Notes under the pieces: generated by a model
What the model was told of the DNA's origin: nothing
What the model saw: the letters and a program-made list of their open reading frames with translations, nothing else
The model's database searches: none
Shown here: piece by piece, positions 17,361 through 24,892 of the stretch
Numbering within the stretch: position 1 is the stretch's first letter
How the letters are laid out: the number at the start of each line of letters is the position of its first letter
NCBI GenBank assembly: GCA_964433345.1
Contig: CAYSQJ010000004.1
Coordinates: 124,001 to 188,000 of the forward strand
Source: Ga0077527 sp964433345
GTDB lineage: Bacteria > Pseudomonadota > Gammaproteobacteria > Burkholderiales > SG8-41
Direction: 5' to 3'
DNA length: 64,000 nucleotides
Translations under genes and position numbers: made by a program

Positions 17361-18110
17361 ATGAAATTCGGCGCCATCATCATCGGCGATGAGATCCTGT
17401 CGGGCAAACGCCAGGACAAGCACTTCGCCAAGGTCATAAGCACGCTCGGCGAGCGCGGCCTCGAGCTGTCCTGGGCCCGGTATCTGGGCGACGATCCGGA
17501 ACTGATCACGGCCACGCTCAGACAGACCTTCGCCGGCACCGATGCCGTGTTCTGCTTTGGCGGCATCGGCGCGACGCCCGACGACCATACCCGGCAGTGC
17601 GCCGCGCGTGCCGGGGATGTTCGCCTGAAACTGCATCCGCAGGCGGAAGCCGAGATACGTTCGCGTTTCGTCGACGACCCGAAAGGGGTGACGCCGCAGC
17701 GGCTGACGATGGGCGAATTTCCCGAAGGCGCGGAGATCATCCCCAACCCGTATAACCGCATTCCCGGATTCAGTTTCCGCAACCACCACTTCCTGCCGGG
17801 TTTTCCGGAGATGGCCTGGCCGATGATGGCCTGGGTGCTCGACCATCGTTATGGCGGACTCAGTGCCGAGCGCGCCGCCGAGGCGGCGATCATCGTGCGC
17901 GAGGCCGGCGAGAGCCAGTTGATCGAATTGATGAACGAATGCCTGCGTGCCTATCCGGCGCTGAAGGTGTTCAGCCTGCCGCGGGTGACGCCGGAGCGCT
18001 ACATCGAGCTCGGCGTGCGCGGCAGCGCGGCGCAGGTGCCGCAGGCGATCGCAATGCTCCAGGCCGGCGTGAGCCGGCTGGGGTTTCCGTGGACGCCGGT
18101 GGCGGCCTGA
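17361..18110 (+). CDS. CinA/MoeA-type molybdopterin-binding domain protein
   Basis: 249 residues with the MoCF_biosynth domain: G-D-E-I-L-S-G-K near 8-15 and the diagnostic G-G-I-G-A-T-P-D-D-H-T near 66-76. It corresponds to the N-terminal domain of CinA and lacks the C-terminal nicotinamide-nucleotide amidase domain. Many beta- and gammaproteobacteria have this short form, whose function is unclear. ATG 17361 begins the domain directly; a GTG at 17337 is possible but less likely. Confidence 0.82.
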   Translation: MKFGAIIIGDEILSGKRQDKHFAKVISTLGERGLELSWARYLGDDPELITATLRQTFAGTDAVFCFGGIGATPDDHTRQCAARAGDVRLKLHPQAEAEIRSRFVDDPKGVTPQRLTMGEFPEGAEIIPNPYNRIPGFSFRNHHFLPGFPEMAWPMMAWVLDHRYGGLSAERAAEAAIIVREAGESQLIELMNECLRAYPALKVFSLPRVTPERYIELGVRGSAAQVPQAIAMLQAGVSRLGFPWTPVAA

Positions 18111-18133
18111 GATACCGGAACTGCCTTACATGA

Positions 18134-18165
18134 AAAAAGCCCCCGGAAAATTCCGGGGGCTTTTT
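18134..18165. terminator. Bidirectional intrinsic terminator
   Basis: A near-continuous inverted repeat, AAAAAGCCCCCGGAA with TTCCGGGGGCTTTTT, ending in T-tracts on both strands. It lies between the convergent CinA-like and phasin genes and should terminate both. Confidence 0.92.
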
Positions 18166-18193
18166 GTTTGCTGCGGGCTGCGTGGAAAGCGGC

Positions 18194-18742
18194 TTACGCG
18201 GCTTTCTTGGTGGCCTTCTTCACCGACGCGGTCGCCTGCGTGGCGGCGGCTTCAAGATTGGACTGGGTGGCCTGGGCGAACTGCTTGGCGACTTTCGACA
18301 GGTTGTCGTACGCGGAGTTGACGGCGGCGATACCCGACTTGATCGCGGCGATGCCGACTTCAGAGCCCGCCGGGGCGGTCTTCACCAGTTTGTCGAGGCC
18401 GGCGACGACTTCCTTGTTGAATTCGGCGACCTGGCCCTCGACCAGCTTGCCGAACTCGGCTTGCGTTTCGGTCGCGCAGTCGTACATGCTCTTGACGTAG
18501 GCGGTGGCTTTTTCCAGGCTCGGTTGCGCCATGTTGTCCTTCAGCGCGGCCAGTTGCTGGAAATCCTTGACGGCGGCCAGGGCTTTCGCGCCTTCGAAGC
18601 TGTCGGCAAAAGCGGCTTTGGTCGCTTTCAGCTGCAGCTCCATCATGCGCTCGGCGCCCTCGATCGCCACGCCGGCGAATTTCATCGCGGCTTCGAGGTT
18701 GGCTTTGTTCAGTGCAATAAGTTGCTCGGGGGTCTGATACAT
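18194..18742 (-). CDS. phaP: Phasin (polyhydroxyalkanoate granule protein)
   Basis: 182 residues, Ala/Lys-rich and helical, of the phasin_2 family. The N-terminus (T-P-E-Q-L-I-A-L-N-K-A-N-L-E-A) is highly characteristic of betaproteobacterial PhaP1. The C-terminus is a short Ala-Thr-Lys tail (A-S-V-K-K-A-T-K-K-A-A). It coats PHA storage granules. A good ribosome site (AAAGGAGA) precedes the ATG. It is transcribed alone, away from an AT-rich region shared with the HIT gene. Confidence 0.93.
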   Translation of the reverse strand: MYQTPEQLIALNKANLEAAMKFAGVAIEGAERMMELQLKATKAAFADSFEGAKALAAVKDFQQLAALKDNMAQPSLEKATAYVKSMYDCATETQAEFGKLVEGQVAEFNKEVVAGLDKLVKTAPAGSEVGIAAIKSGIAAVNSAYDNLSKVAKQFAQATQSNLEAAATQATASVKKATKKAA

Positions 18743-18805
18743 GATTAATCTCCTTTAAAACTATATAGTTAGGAGGTTTAACCCTCCGCTTTGGGTGCAG
18801 ATATA

Positions 18806-18882
18806 TTGCACCGCACAATTTGAATTATAGGGTCTGAAAGAGGCATGTCAAGGGTTGGGGCAAAATAAATATTGCATTGCAA
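18806..18882. promoter_or_regulatory. Candidate PhaR-type operator sites upstream of the phasin
   Basis: A perfect palindrome TTGCATTGCAA lies at 18872-18882, and a related imperfect site TTGCACCGCACAA at 18806-18818. Phasin promoters in PHA-producing bacteria are repressed by PhaR, which recognises TGC-rich inverted repeats. That these are PhaR sites is inference from position and base pattern; the phaR gene is not in this window. Confidence 0.5.
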
Positions 18883-18930
18883 CATTCAAGGCAGGCAATC
18901 ATCCATTTTGATACACTGGCTCGCGCAGCC

Positions 18931-18968
18931 TTTTTATAAAATATTGTTTATAATCAAATATTTATAAT
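18931..18968 (-). repeat. AT-rich dispersed repeat, copy 2 (divergent)
   Basis: On the minus strand it reads ATTATAAATATTTG followed by ATTATAAACAATATTTT, matching the first half of the family consensus well and the second half loosely. It sits in the shared upstream region of the phasin and the HIT gene, unlike most copies, which follow a stop codon. Confidence 0.5.
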
Positions 18969-19027
18969 GCTCACTATCGGATTATTAGTCCGACCAGAAC
19001 CTTTTAACCGAAGACTGTGAAAACGCC

Positions 19028-19366
19028 ATGACCACCCTGTTCAGCAAGATCATTAACCGCGAAATCCCGGCCGACATCGTCTACGAAGATGAGCGCTGCC
19101 TGGCCTTCCGCGACATCAATCCGCAGGCGCCGATTCACGTATTGCTGATCCCGAAGCAGGAAATTCCGAAGCTGGCGGATGCGGCGGACAGTGACCAGGC
19201 GCTGCTGGGCCATCTGCTGCTGGCTGCGGGCAAGGTCGCGCGGCAGCTCGGCGTGGGGGATGCCTTCCGCCTGGTGGTGAACAACGGTGCCGGCGCCGGA
19301 CAGACGGTGTTTCATCTCCATCTGCATCTTCTTGCCGGGCGACCTTTGCACTGGCCGCCGGGATGA
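19028..19366 (+). CDS. HIT family nucleotide-binding protein (HinT-like)
   Basis: 112 residues, the normal size for HinT. The histidine triad is clear (F-H-L-H-L-H-L-L-A-G near 94-103), as are I-P-A-D-I-V-Y-E-D and the H-V-L-L-I-P-K strand. It hydrolyses adenosine phosphoramidates and similar nucleotides in the cytoplasm. Its stop codon directly abuts the stop of the convergent histidine kinase gene. Confidence 0.93.
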   Translation: MTTLFSKIINREIPADIVYEDERCLAFRDINPQAPIHVLLIPKQEIPKLADAADSDQALLGHLLLAAGKVARQLGVGDAFRLVVNNGAGAGQTVFHLHLHLLAGRPLHWPPG

Positions 19367-20950
19367 TCAGTCGACGACCAGTGTCGGCAGTTCGATCGTG
19401 AACTGCACCCCGCTGCCGTCCGCAAGGTCGGTGGCGCTGGCGCGGCCGCGGTGGAATTCGGCCACCAGGCGAACGATGTACAGGCCCAGCCCGAGATGAA
19501 TGTCGGGCGCCTGTGCCTTGCGTGCGGATTGCATTGATTCGAACAACTGCAGGTCCGCAGGCAGTCGCGGGCCGCGGTTGCTCACCGTGAGCAGGGCGGT
19601 GGTGCCGCGCATCGCCAGCGCTACCGTCACCGGTGTGCCCGGCTCGGCGAAATCAGCGGCGTTGGCGGCGAGCTTGTCGAGCATCTGCGCGAAGAGTTGC
19701 GGGGCGCCATTGAGCATCACCGGATGTCCCGGCAGCTGCAGCTCGAAACGGCGTTCAGGATAGGCGGCGGAGTAGCCCGCGACACAGCCGGCCAGCACTG
19801 CGGCCGCATCGTAGCGTTCTCGCGCGCTGTCGCGCACCGCCTGCTCCAGCCGGGTGGCTTCCGCCATACGCGTCAGCACGGTGTCGAGCCGGTGCAGGCC
19901 GTCTTCCGCCCGCTCCAGGTACACGCCGCTGTCTGCAGGCAGCCCCTTCAGCCGCAGGTTGTCCAGAGAGGAGCGCAGCACCGCGAGCGGCGTGCGCAGT
20001 TCGTGGGCGAGGCGGCGGGCGAGGTTTTCAAGGTAGGCGTTGGTGTCGGCCAGCCGCTTCAGCGCGAGCGAAAAGCTGCGCGAGAGGTCGCCGATTTCGT
20101 CACGCGCCGTGCTCGCGGACACCAGGGCTCGCACCTGTCCGCGGGAGTCGATGGCCTGTTCCGCCTCATCTCGCAGGCGCCTCAGCCGCAGCGACAGCCG
20201 CGAGGCGAACAGCAGCAGCACCAGCGCCGCCGCGCCGAAGGCGATCAGGGTGACCGCGATCAGCCGCTCGATCGCGCGGTGGCGGAATGAGACCGCGGCA
20301 GCCGTGCTTTCCTCGACGATGGCAACGCCGACGACGGTTTCGCCGATCCACACCGGCTGGGTGACGCTGACGATGGGCGGGCTGCCGCCGGGACCCGGCC
20401 GGCGCCGTGTGGAAGCGGCGCCATCAAGCGCGCGCTCGATCTCGCGCCCGCCGAAAATGAGGTCATCGGGGATGAATTCCTCCGCCGGCAGTGCAGGCGC
20501 ATCGAGCCAGCGCGCCAGCAGGGGCCGCAGCACGGCGCGTACCGCATGTTCGACGACCCCGAAGGTGGTTTCGGCGCCGGTGCTTCCGCTGTCGCCGGCG
20601 ATGTCACCGGCCACCGCAATCAGCTGCAGCCGGCGATCCACAACCCAGATGCGCAGGCCGGCGCGGGCGATGCCGGTGACCAGCGTGCGTACTTCGGCGC
20701 GCGCTGCCTCGCCGTCTGCGGAGTCCTCCTGCAGGATGGCCAGCCGCGGCCGGTCGTGCAGCGCCGCCGCGATGGCACGCGCCGCTGCCGAGAGCTGGCG
20801 TTCCTGCTGTTCGCGCAGCAGCTGTTCGGTGGCACTGACATAGGAGTAACCGGCCCAGGGAATGACCAGCAGGACCAGCGCCACCAGCACGATGCGGCCG
20901 CGCAGCCCGATCGCGGGCAGCGCCCGGGAGTTCAGTCCGAGCTCCGCCAC
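19367..20950 (-). CDS. Sensor histidine kinase (PdsS-like)
   Basis: 527 residues. A first helix near 12-32, a periplasmic sensor region, a second helix near 225-245, HAMP, then a HisKA domain with H316 in L-A-H-E-L-R-T-P. The ATPase domain has the N-box (D-K-L-A-A-N-A) and G-L-G-L-Y-I-V. The usual D-x-G-x-G of box G1 reads N-R-G-P-R, so the adenine-contacting Asp appears replaced by Asn. The GTG start at 20950 overlaps the regulator gene by 19 bases. Its partner looks like the regulator of proteobacterial dedicated sortase systems. Confidence 0.82.
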   Translation of the reverse strand: MAELGLNSRALPAIGLRGRIVLVALVLLVIPWAGYSYVSATEQLLREQQERQLSAAARAIAAALHDRPRLAILQEDSADGEAARAEVRTLVTGIARAGLRIWVVDRRLQLIAVAGDIAGDSGSTGAETTFGVVEHAVRAVLRPLLARWLDAPALPAEEFIPDDLIFGGREIERALDGAASTRRRPGPGGSPPIVSVTQPVWIGETVVGVAIVEESTAAAVSFRHRAIERLIAVTLIAFGAAALVLLLFASRLSLRLRRLRDEAEQAIDSRGQVRALVSASTARDEIGDLSRSFSLALKRLADTNAYLENLARRLAHELRTPLAVLRSSLDNLRLKGLPADSGVYLERAEDGLHRLDTVLTRMAEATRLEQAVRDSARERYDAAAVLAGCVAGYSAAYPERRFELQLPGHPVMLNGAPQLFAQMLDKLAANAADFAEPGTPVTVALAMRGTTALLTVSNRGPRLPADLQLFESMQSARKAQAPDIHLGLGLYIVRLVAEFHRGRASATDLADGSGVQFTIELPTLVVD

Positions 20951-21627
20951 CGGTAGCCCAGCCCGTACACCGTATCGATGTGGTCGAAGTGCGGATCCAC
21001 CGCTGCGAATTTGCGGCGCATGCGCTTGATGTGCGAGGTGATGGTGCTGTCGTCGACGACGATGTGTGCCTCGGCCATCAGCTGCTCGCGATTCTTGACA
21101 TGGCCCGGATGGCGCGCCAGCGCGTGCACCAGCCAGAACTCGGTCAGCGTGAGATCGACGGCGCGGCCGTTCCAGCGCACCGTGAAGCGCTTGAGATCTA
21201 TGGTCAGCGCGCCGCGGTTCAGGGTTTCTTCGCCGCCTTCGGCTGCGGTGCCCAGCGCGGCGCGGCGGAACAGCGCCGCAACGCGCGCCAGCAGGTGGGG
21301 CAGACTGACGCTCTTGGTGACATAGTCGTCGGCGCCCAGGCGCAGGCCGGCGACCATGTCGAACTCGTTGTCGCGTGCAGTGAGAAAAATGATCGGCAGC
21401 GTCGCCGACTGGCTGCGCAGTTCGCGGCACAGTGCGAAGCCGGCATCGGGTTCGCTGCCGAGTCCGATGTCGAGCAGCACCAGGTCGGGCAAGCCTGCCT
21501 GCAGGCCGGCCATGGCCGAGGCACGGTCGGCGTAGAGCTGCACCGTGTAACCATGTGCTTTCAGGGCATCGGCGTAGTTCGCGCCGATGGCGGGATCGTC
21601 CTCGATGATGGCGATGCGCTGGGTCAT
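20932..21627 (-). CDS. OmpR-type response regulator (PdsR-like)
   Basis: 231 residues: a receiver domain with the phospho-Asp in L-V-L-L-D-I-G-L-G near 54, and a winged-helix DNA-binding domain. Distinctive strings such as A-L-A-R-H-P-G-H-V-K-N-R-E-Q-L-M and V-D-D-S-T-I-T-S-H-I-K-R recall the regulator of the proteobacterial dedicated sortase system rather than ordinary OmpR proteins. The receiver has T-K-S in place of the common K-P. The start is the ATG at 21627 (M-T-Q-R-I-A-I-I-E-D-D); longer frames upstream are not convincing. Confidence 0.87.
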   Translation of the reverse strand: MTQRIAIIEDDPAIGANYADALKAHGYTVQLYADRASAMAGLQAGLPDLVLLDIGLGSEPDAGFALCRELRSQSATLPIIFLTARDNEFDMVAGLRLGADDYVTKSVSLPHLLARVAALFRRAALGTAAEGGEETLNRGALTIDLKRFTVRWNGRAVDLTLTEFWLVHALARHPGHVKNREQLMAEAHIVVDDSTITSHIKRMRRKFAAVDPHFDHIDTVYGLGYRWRSSD

Positions 21628-21788
21628 GATGGTCGCGCCGACTATACCGCAGCAGCGGCGGCACCGCCGTGGCTGCCACTGCTTTGCCACAATTCATCGC
21701 CGCTTTGCCATGTCGCTGCATCGCGCTGCCACTCCGGCCTGTTCAAATGATCCTGCCCGATCGGGGCACATTTCACAGGAGGCCACAC

Positions 21789-21950
21789 ATGAACGCATCC
21801 CCGGACGCCACCATCACCCGAACCGTCCTCACAGCCCGGCAGATTGCCTGGGACTTCTGCATCTGGCTGGCGCGCGCGGCGGCGACCGGCGTGCTGATCG
21901 GTGTCGCCTGCGCAGCGGTGGTGCTGCTGCTGGCGACGACGAGCGGCTGA
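21789..21950 (+). CDS. Small single-helix membrane protein
   Basis: A 53-residue peptide with a polar N-terminus and one hydrophobic helix (about 28-50). ATG 21789 follows a strong ribosome site, CAGGAGG (21777-21783), which is the main reason to believe it. It is divergent from the response regulator, so it could be a target of that system (inference). No family recognised. Confidence 0.6.
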   Translation: MNASPDATITRTVLTARQIAWDFCIWLARAAATGVLIGVACAAVVLLLATTSG

Positions 21951-22232
21951 ACGCGCAGGGCGCTGCGGGCCGGTGATTGGGGCTTGCGTGGGAAACCCGG
22001 CTGATTTTTCCGGTGATCACGACGTGGCATGGCGGAAGCCCTGCCGGTACCCAGTTTCTGGCCCACAGCGCCTTGAAGGGCAAGCTGTGCAACCAGCTAA
22101 TCAATAAAAAAGATCCAAAAAGATCCCCGTGTTTGCCATCGCTTTCATATCGCCATGCAAAGCACGCTGGATATTTCCCGCTTCGCCGTTCACTGCCACC
22201 AATCGTCAAATACCAAGGGCTGGTGTCAAGCT
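21951..22232. other. Intergenic region without a recognisable gene
   Basis: 282 bases between the small membrane protein and the 3' end of the Gfo/Idh gene. Open frames here look random. The only pattern seen is a tandem 10-base repeat AAAAAGATCC at 22107-22126 in an A-rich patch. Confidence 0.4.
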
Positions 22233-23303
22233 TCACGCCGCGTTTCTGGCGCGGGCCTCGCTCATGATCTCGTCGAGGGTCACGCTCTGGCCCCTGCGCT
22301 CGATCGATTTAAGTGCGGCGTTGGTCATCGCCACTGCGACATTGCCGTTGTGCGCGGTCAGTTCGCCCGGCTTGCCCGACAGGCAGCTGTCGGCAAAGGC
22401 CTCGAGTTCGGTGCGGAACATGTCGGATTCGGGCAGGCTGATCTCTTCCCGCTTTGCCCAGCCGTCCTTGCCGCGCTGGATGTAGAACACGCAGTGCTTG
22501 TGCAGCAGGTGGGGGGTGTCCCAGCTACCGACATCGATCTCGTAATGCACCAGTCCCTTCGAGCCAAACACTCGCACCGAAAACACGCCGGGCGAGGTCC
22601 AGCAGGAGCCGACATAGCCGATCTTGCCGTCCTTGAAGCGCACCAGGTTCATCGACTGGTCGTCGACTTCGGCGCCGACCGGCGACAGCTTGGAGGCCAT
22701 CGAGGAGACTTCCTGCACCTCGCCGCCGAGCAGGTGCAGCACGTCGAACTGGTGGATCGCCAGCTGCGACAGCGGGCCGCCGGGCGCGCGATCCTTGTAC
22801 CAGCGCCAGGTCTGGGGCGTGAGTTCCAGCGCGCGTTCGTTGGAGAAGTTGGCCTCGATGAAGGCGACGCGGCCGAGTTCGCCGGCGTCGATCTTCTCCT
22901 TGATGATGCGGATGCCGGCCATCAGCCGTGCGCTGTGGCCGACGGTGACGGTGACGCCGTGCTGCTGCTGCAAGGCCTCGATCTTCAGGCCGTCTTCCAG
23001 GGTCTGCGAGATCGGCTTCTCGGTGTAGACATGCTTGCCTGCCCTGGCCACGAGCTCGGCCAGCGGCAGATGCTGCTCGTTGGGCACGGTGAGGATAACG
23101 CCCTTGATTTCCGGATTCGACAGCATGGTTTGCATGTCGGCGACGGCCGGCACGCCGAACTCCGCAGCGAAGGCGTCGCGGTTCTCCCGGGAACGGCTGT
23201 ATCCGGCGACGATCTGCAGCTTGTCCGACTGCTTGGACGCGCGGGTCAGCACCCTGGCCCAGCGGCCCAGCCCGACGATACCGACCTTGACTGGCGTACT
23301 CAT
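22233..23303 (-). CDS. Gfo/Idh/MocA family oxidoreductase
   Basis: 356 residues with the N-terminal Rossmann motif V-G-I-V-G-L-G-R-W-A and the E-K-P-I-S motif (catalytic Lys) near residue 93, followed by the alpha/beta Gfo_Idh_MocA C-terminal domain with G-G-P-L-S-Q-L-A-I-H. It is an NAD(P)-dependent sugar- or polyol-type dehydrogenase of unknown substrate. It has a good ribosome site (GAGGAGA). It is divergent from a GntR-type regulator that probably controls it. Confidence 0.87.
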   Translation of the reverse strand: MSTPVKVGIVGLGRWARVLTRASKQSDKLQIVAGYSRSRENRDAFAAEFGVPAVADMQTMLSNPEIKGVILTVPNEQHLPLAELVARAGKHVYTEKPISQTLEDGLKIEALQQQHGVTVTVGHSARLMAGIRIIKEKIDAGELGRVAFIEANFSNERALELTPQTWRWYKDRAPGGPLSQLAIHQFDVLHLLGGEVQEVSSMASKLSPVGAEVDDQSMNLVRFKDGKIGYVGSCWTSPGVFSVRVFGSKGLVHYEIDVGSWDTPHLLHKHCVFYIQRGKDGWAKREEISLPESDMFRTELEAFADSCLSGKPGELTAHNGNVAVAMTNAALKSIERRGQSVTLDEIMSEARARNAA

Positions 23304-23401
23304 GTTGCGTCTCCTCGCTGAATGGACATCAATGGAATCCCTTGCAGTCGCCCGGCTGCCGGCGCGGCAGCCCGGGGCTTGCCGCGGGCGGCACGCCGTA
23401 A

Positions 23402-23416
23402 TATCGTATTACGGTA
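23402..23416. promoter_or_regulatory. Candidate GntR operator between oxidoreductase and regulator
   Basis: TATCGTATTACGGTA is an imperfect palindrome in which 12 of 15 bases match the reverse complement. It lies 32 bases upstream of the regulator gene and about 100 bases from the divergent oxidoreductase start. GTA/TAC-centred palindromes are usual for FCD-type GntR proteins. The assignment is inference. Confidence 0.4.
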
Positions 23417-23447
23417 TTTCAGGGCAGGTCAACGCAAGCTCAGGTCA

Positions 23448-24155
23448 ATGGTCATGAATCTTCCGAAAATCGAAGGTGTTCGAAAGCTTGCGGCACCACT
23501 GCGGCTGCAGGTGCTGGACGGGCTGCGGCGCGCGATCATCGACGGTCGTCTTGCGCCGGGCGCGCGGCTGATTGAACGCGAGCTGACGGAAATGATGGGC
23601 GTATCGCGCACGGTGATTCGCGAGGCGCTGCGCCAGCTGGAGTCCGAGGGCCTGATCACCAATGTGCCGAACAAGGGCCCGGAGGTGCGCGAATTGTCGC
23701 CGGACGAGGCGAAGGATCTCTATACCATCCGCGCAGTGCTGGAGGGGCTTGCGGCGCGGCTCTTCGTGCAGAACGCGGAAGCCCGCGAGCTGAAGGACCT
23801 TGCAGAGGCTCTCGAGCTGGTCGCGGACGCCTATCAAGGCGGAAATGCGCAGGACGTGCTGGAATCCAAGAATCGCTTCTACGAGGTGCTGTTCGAGGGC
23901 GCAGGCAGCGAGACGCTGTCGTCGATGCTCGGCACGCTGCACGCGCGCATCTGGCGCTGGCGCGCGCTGGGCCTGTCGCATCCGCGGCGCTCGGGCAGTC
24001 GCTCCCGGGCAAGTGTCAAGGGTCTGCGCGCGATGCTGGCGGCGATCCGCAGGCGGGATGCCGATGCCGCCGAGCGGCTGACGCGCGAGGAGGCGCAATC
24101 CGCTGCCGCCGAAATCATGCGCCTGATGGAACCCGGCATGCAGGGCGCGGAATGA
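23448..24155 (+). CDS. GntR-family transcriptional regulator (FadR/FCD type)
   Basis: 235 residues: a winged helix-turn-helix near 15-80 (R-A-I-I-D-G-R-L-x-P-G-x-R-L-I-E, then V-S-R-T-V-I-R-E-A-L-R-Q-L) and an all-helical FCD effector domain. Start ATG 23448 or 23454; both give the full domain. The stop overlaps the start of the TauE-type gene. Such regulators respond to acids or sugars, so it likely controls the divergent oxidoreductase and its own operon. Confidence 0.88.
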   Translation: MVMNLPKIEGVRKLAAPLRLQVLDGLRRAIIDGRLAPGARLIERELTEMMGVSRTVIREALRQLESEGLITNVPNKGPEVRELSPDEAKDLYTIRAVLEGLAARLFVQNAEARELKDLAEALELVADAYQGGNAQDVLESKNRFYEVLFEGAGSETLSSMLGTLHARIWRWRALGLSHPRRSGSRSRASVKGLRAMLAAIRRRDADAAERLTREEAQSAAAEIMRLMEPGMQGAE

Positions 24156-24889
24156 CCGGCCTCACGCTGCCGGAGCAGCTCTACTGCATCATCGTGCTGG
24201 TCGCGAGCTATGCGCTGCGCGGCAGCACCGGCTTCGGCGGGTTCGCGGCGATGCCGCTGCTGGCGCTGGTGATCCCGATGAAGGTGCTGGTGCCGGTGTG
24301 GACCTTGCTGACGATTTCGTCCTCGGCGACGCTGTTCGGCAAGGATCGCCGGCACGTGTCGCTGCCGATGATCCTGCGCATCCTGCCTTCGTGCACACTC
24401 GGCATACTGCTCGGCCTCTACCTGTTCAAGACCCTGGATGCCGCCTGGCTGACGCGAGGCCTCGGCGCGCTGGTGTCCGGTTACGGACTCCATGCGCTGT
24501 GGCAGACGCGCAGCGGCAAGGCCGGCCATCCACCGCGGGCCATAGCCACCGTGGCGAGTTTCCTCGCCGGCGCCGTGGGCACTATCTTCGGCACCATGGC
24601 CAGCCTGTTTTTCGCGGTCTACATGGATGCACTCCGCGTCACCAAGGAGCAGTTCCGCGGCACGCTGGCGGCCCTGATGATGACCCTGGCGGTGGTGCGC
24701 GGCGTCGGCTACTGGGCGGTCGGCGAATTCGGCCGCGAATCGCTGCTGCTGTTTGCCGCGGCGCTGCCGTTCATGCTGATCGGGATTTTCCTCGGCGACC
24801 GCATCCATACCGGCCTCAGCGAGACGGCGTTCCGTCGCGTGGTCTGCGTGGTGCTGATCCTGAGCGGAATCCCGCTGATGCTCAAGTAG
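24152..24889 (+). CDS. TauE/SafE family membrane permease
   Basis: 245 residues with about seven to eight helices and the TauE/SafE signature (R-G-S-T-G-F-G-G-F near 23-31; second-half G-x-x-G-T-I-F-G-T near 137-145). These proteins export sulfonates, sulfite or organic acids. It overlaps the regulator stop by ATGA and is therefore co-regulated with it; the true substrate is unknown. Confidence 0.85.
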   Translation: MTGLTLPEQLYCIIVLVASYALRGSTGFGGFAAMPLLALVIPMKVLVPVWTLLTISSSATLFGKDRRHVSLPMILRILPSCTLGILLGLYLFKTLDAAWLTRGLGALVSGYGLHALWQTRSGKAGHPPRAIATVASFLAGAVGTIFGTMASLFFAVYMDALRVTKEQFRGTLAALMMTLAVVRGVGYWAVGEFGRESLLLFAAALPFMLIGIFLGDRIHTGLSETAFRRVVCVVLILSGIPLMLK

Positions 24890-24892
24890 GAC

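Noticed and set aside
19367..21721. A single 784-codon frame covering both kinase and regulator genes
   Set aside because: Its first part is the regulator gene in the wrong frame. Only the part from about 20950 down is a real kinase.
22107..22126. Tandem AAAAAGATCC as a regulatory repeat
   Set aside because: Only two copies in an A-rich patch, not next to a start codon. Chance is likely.
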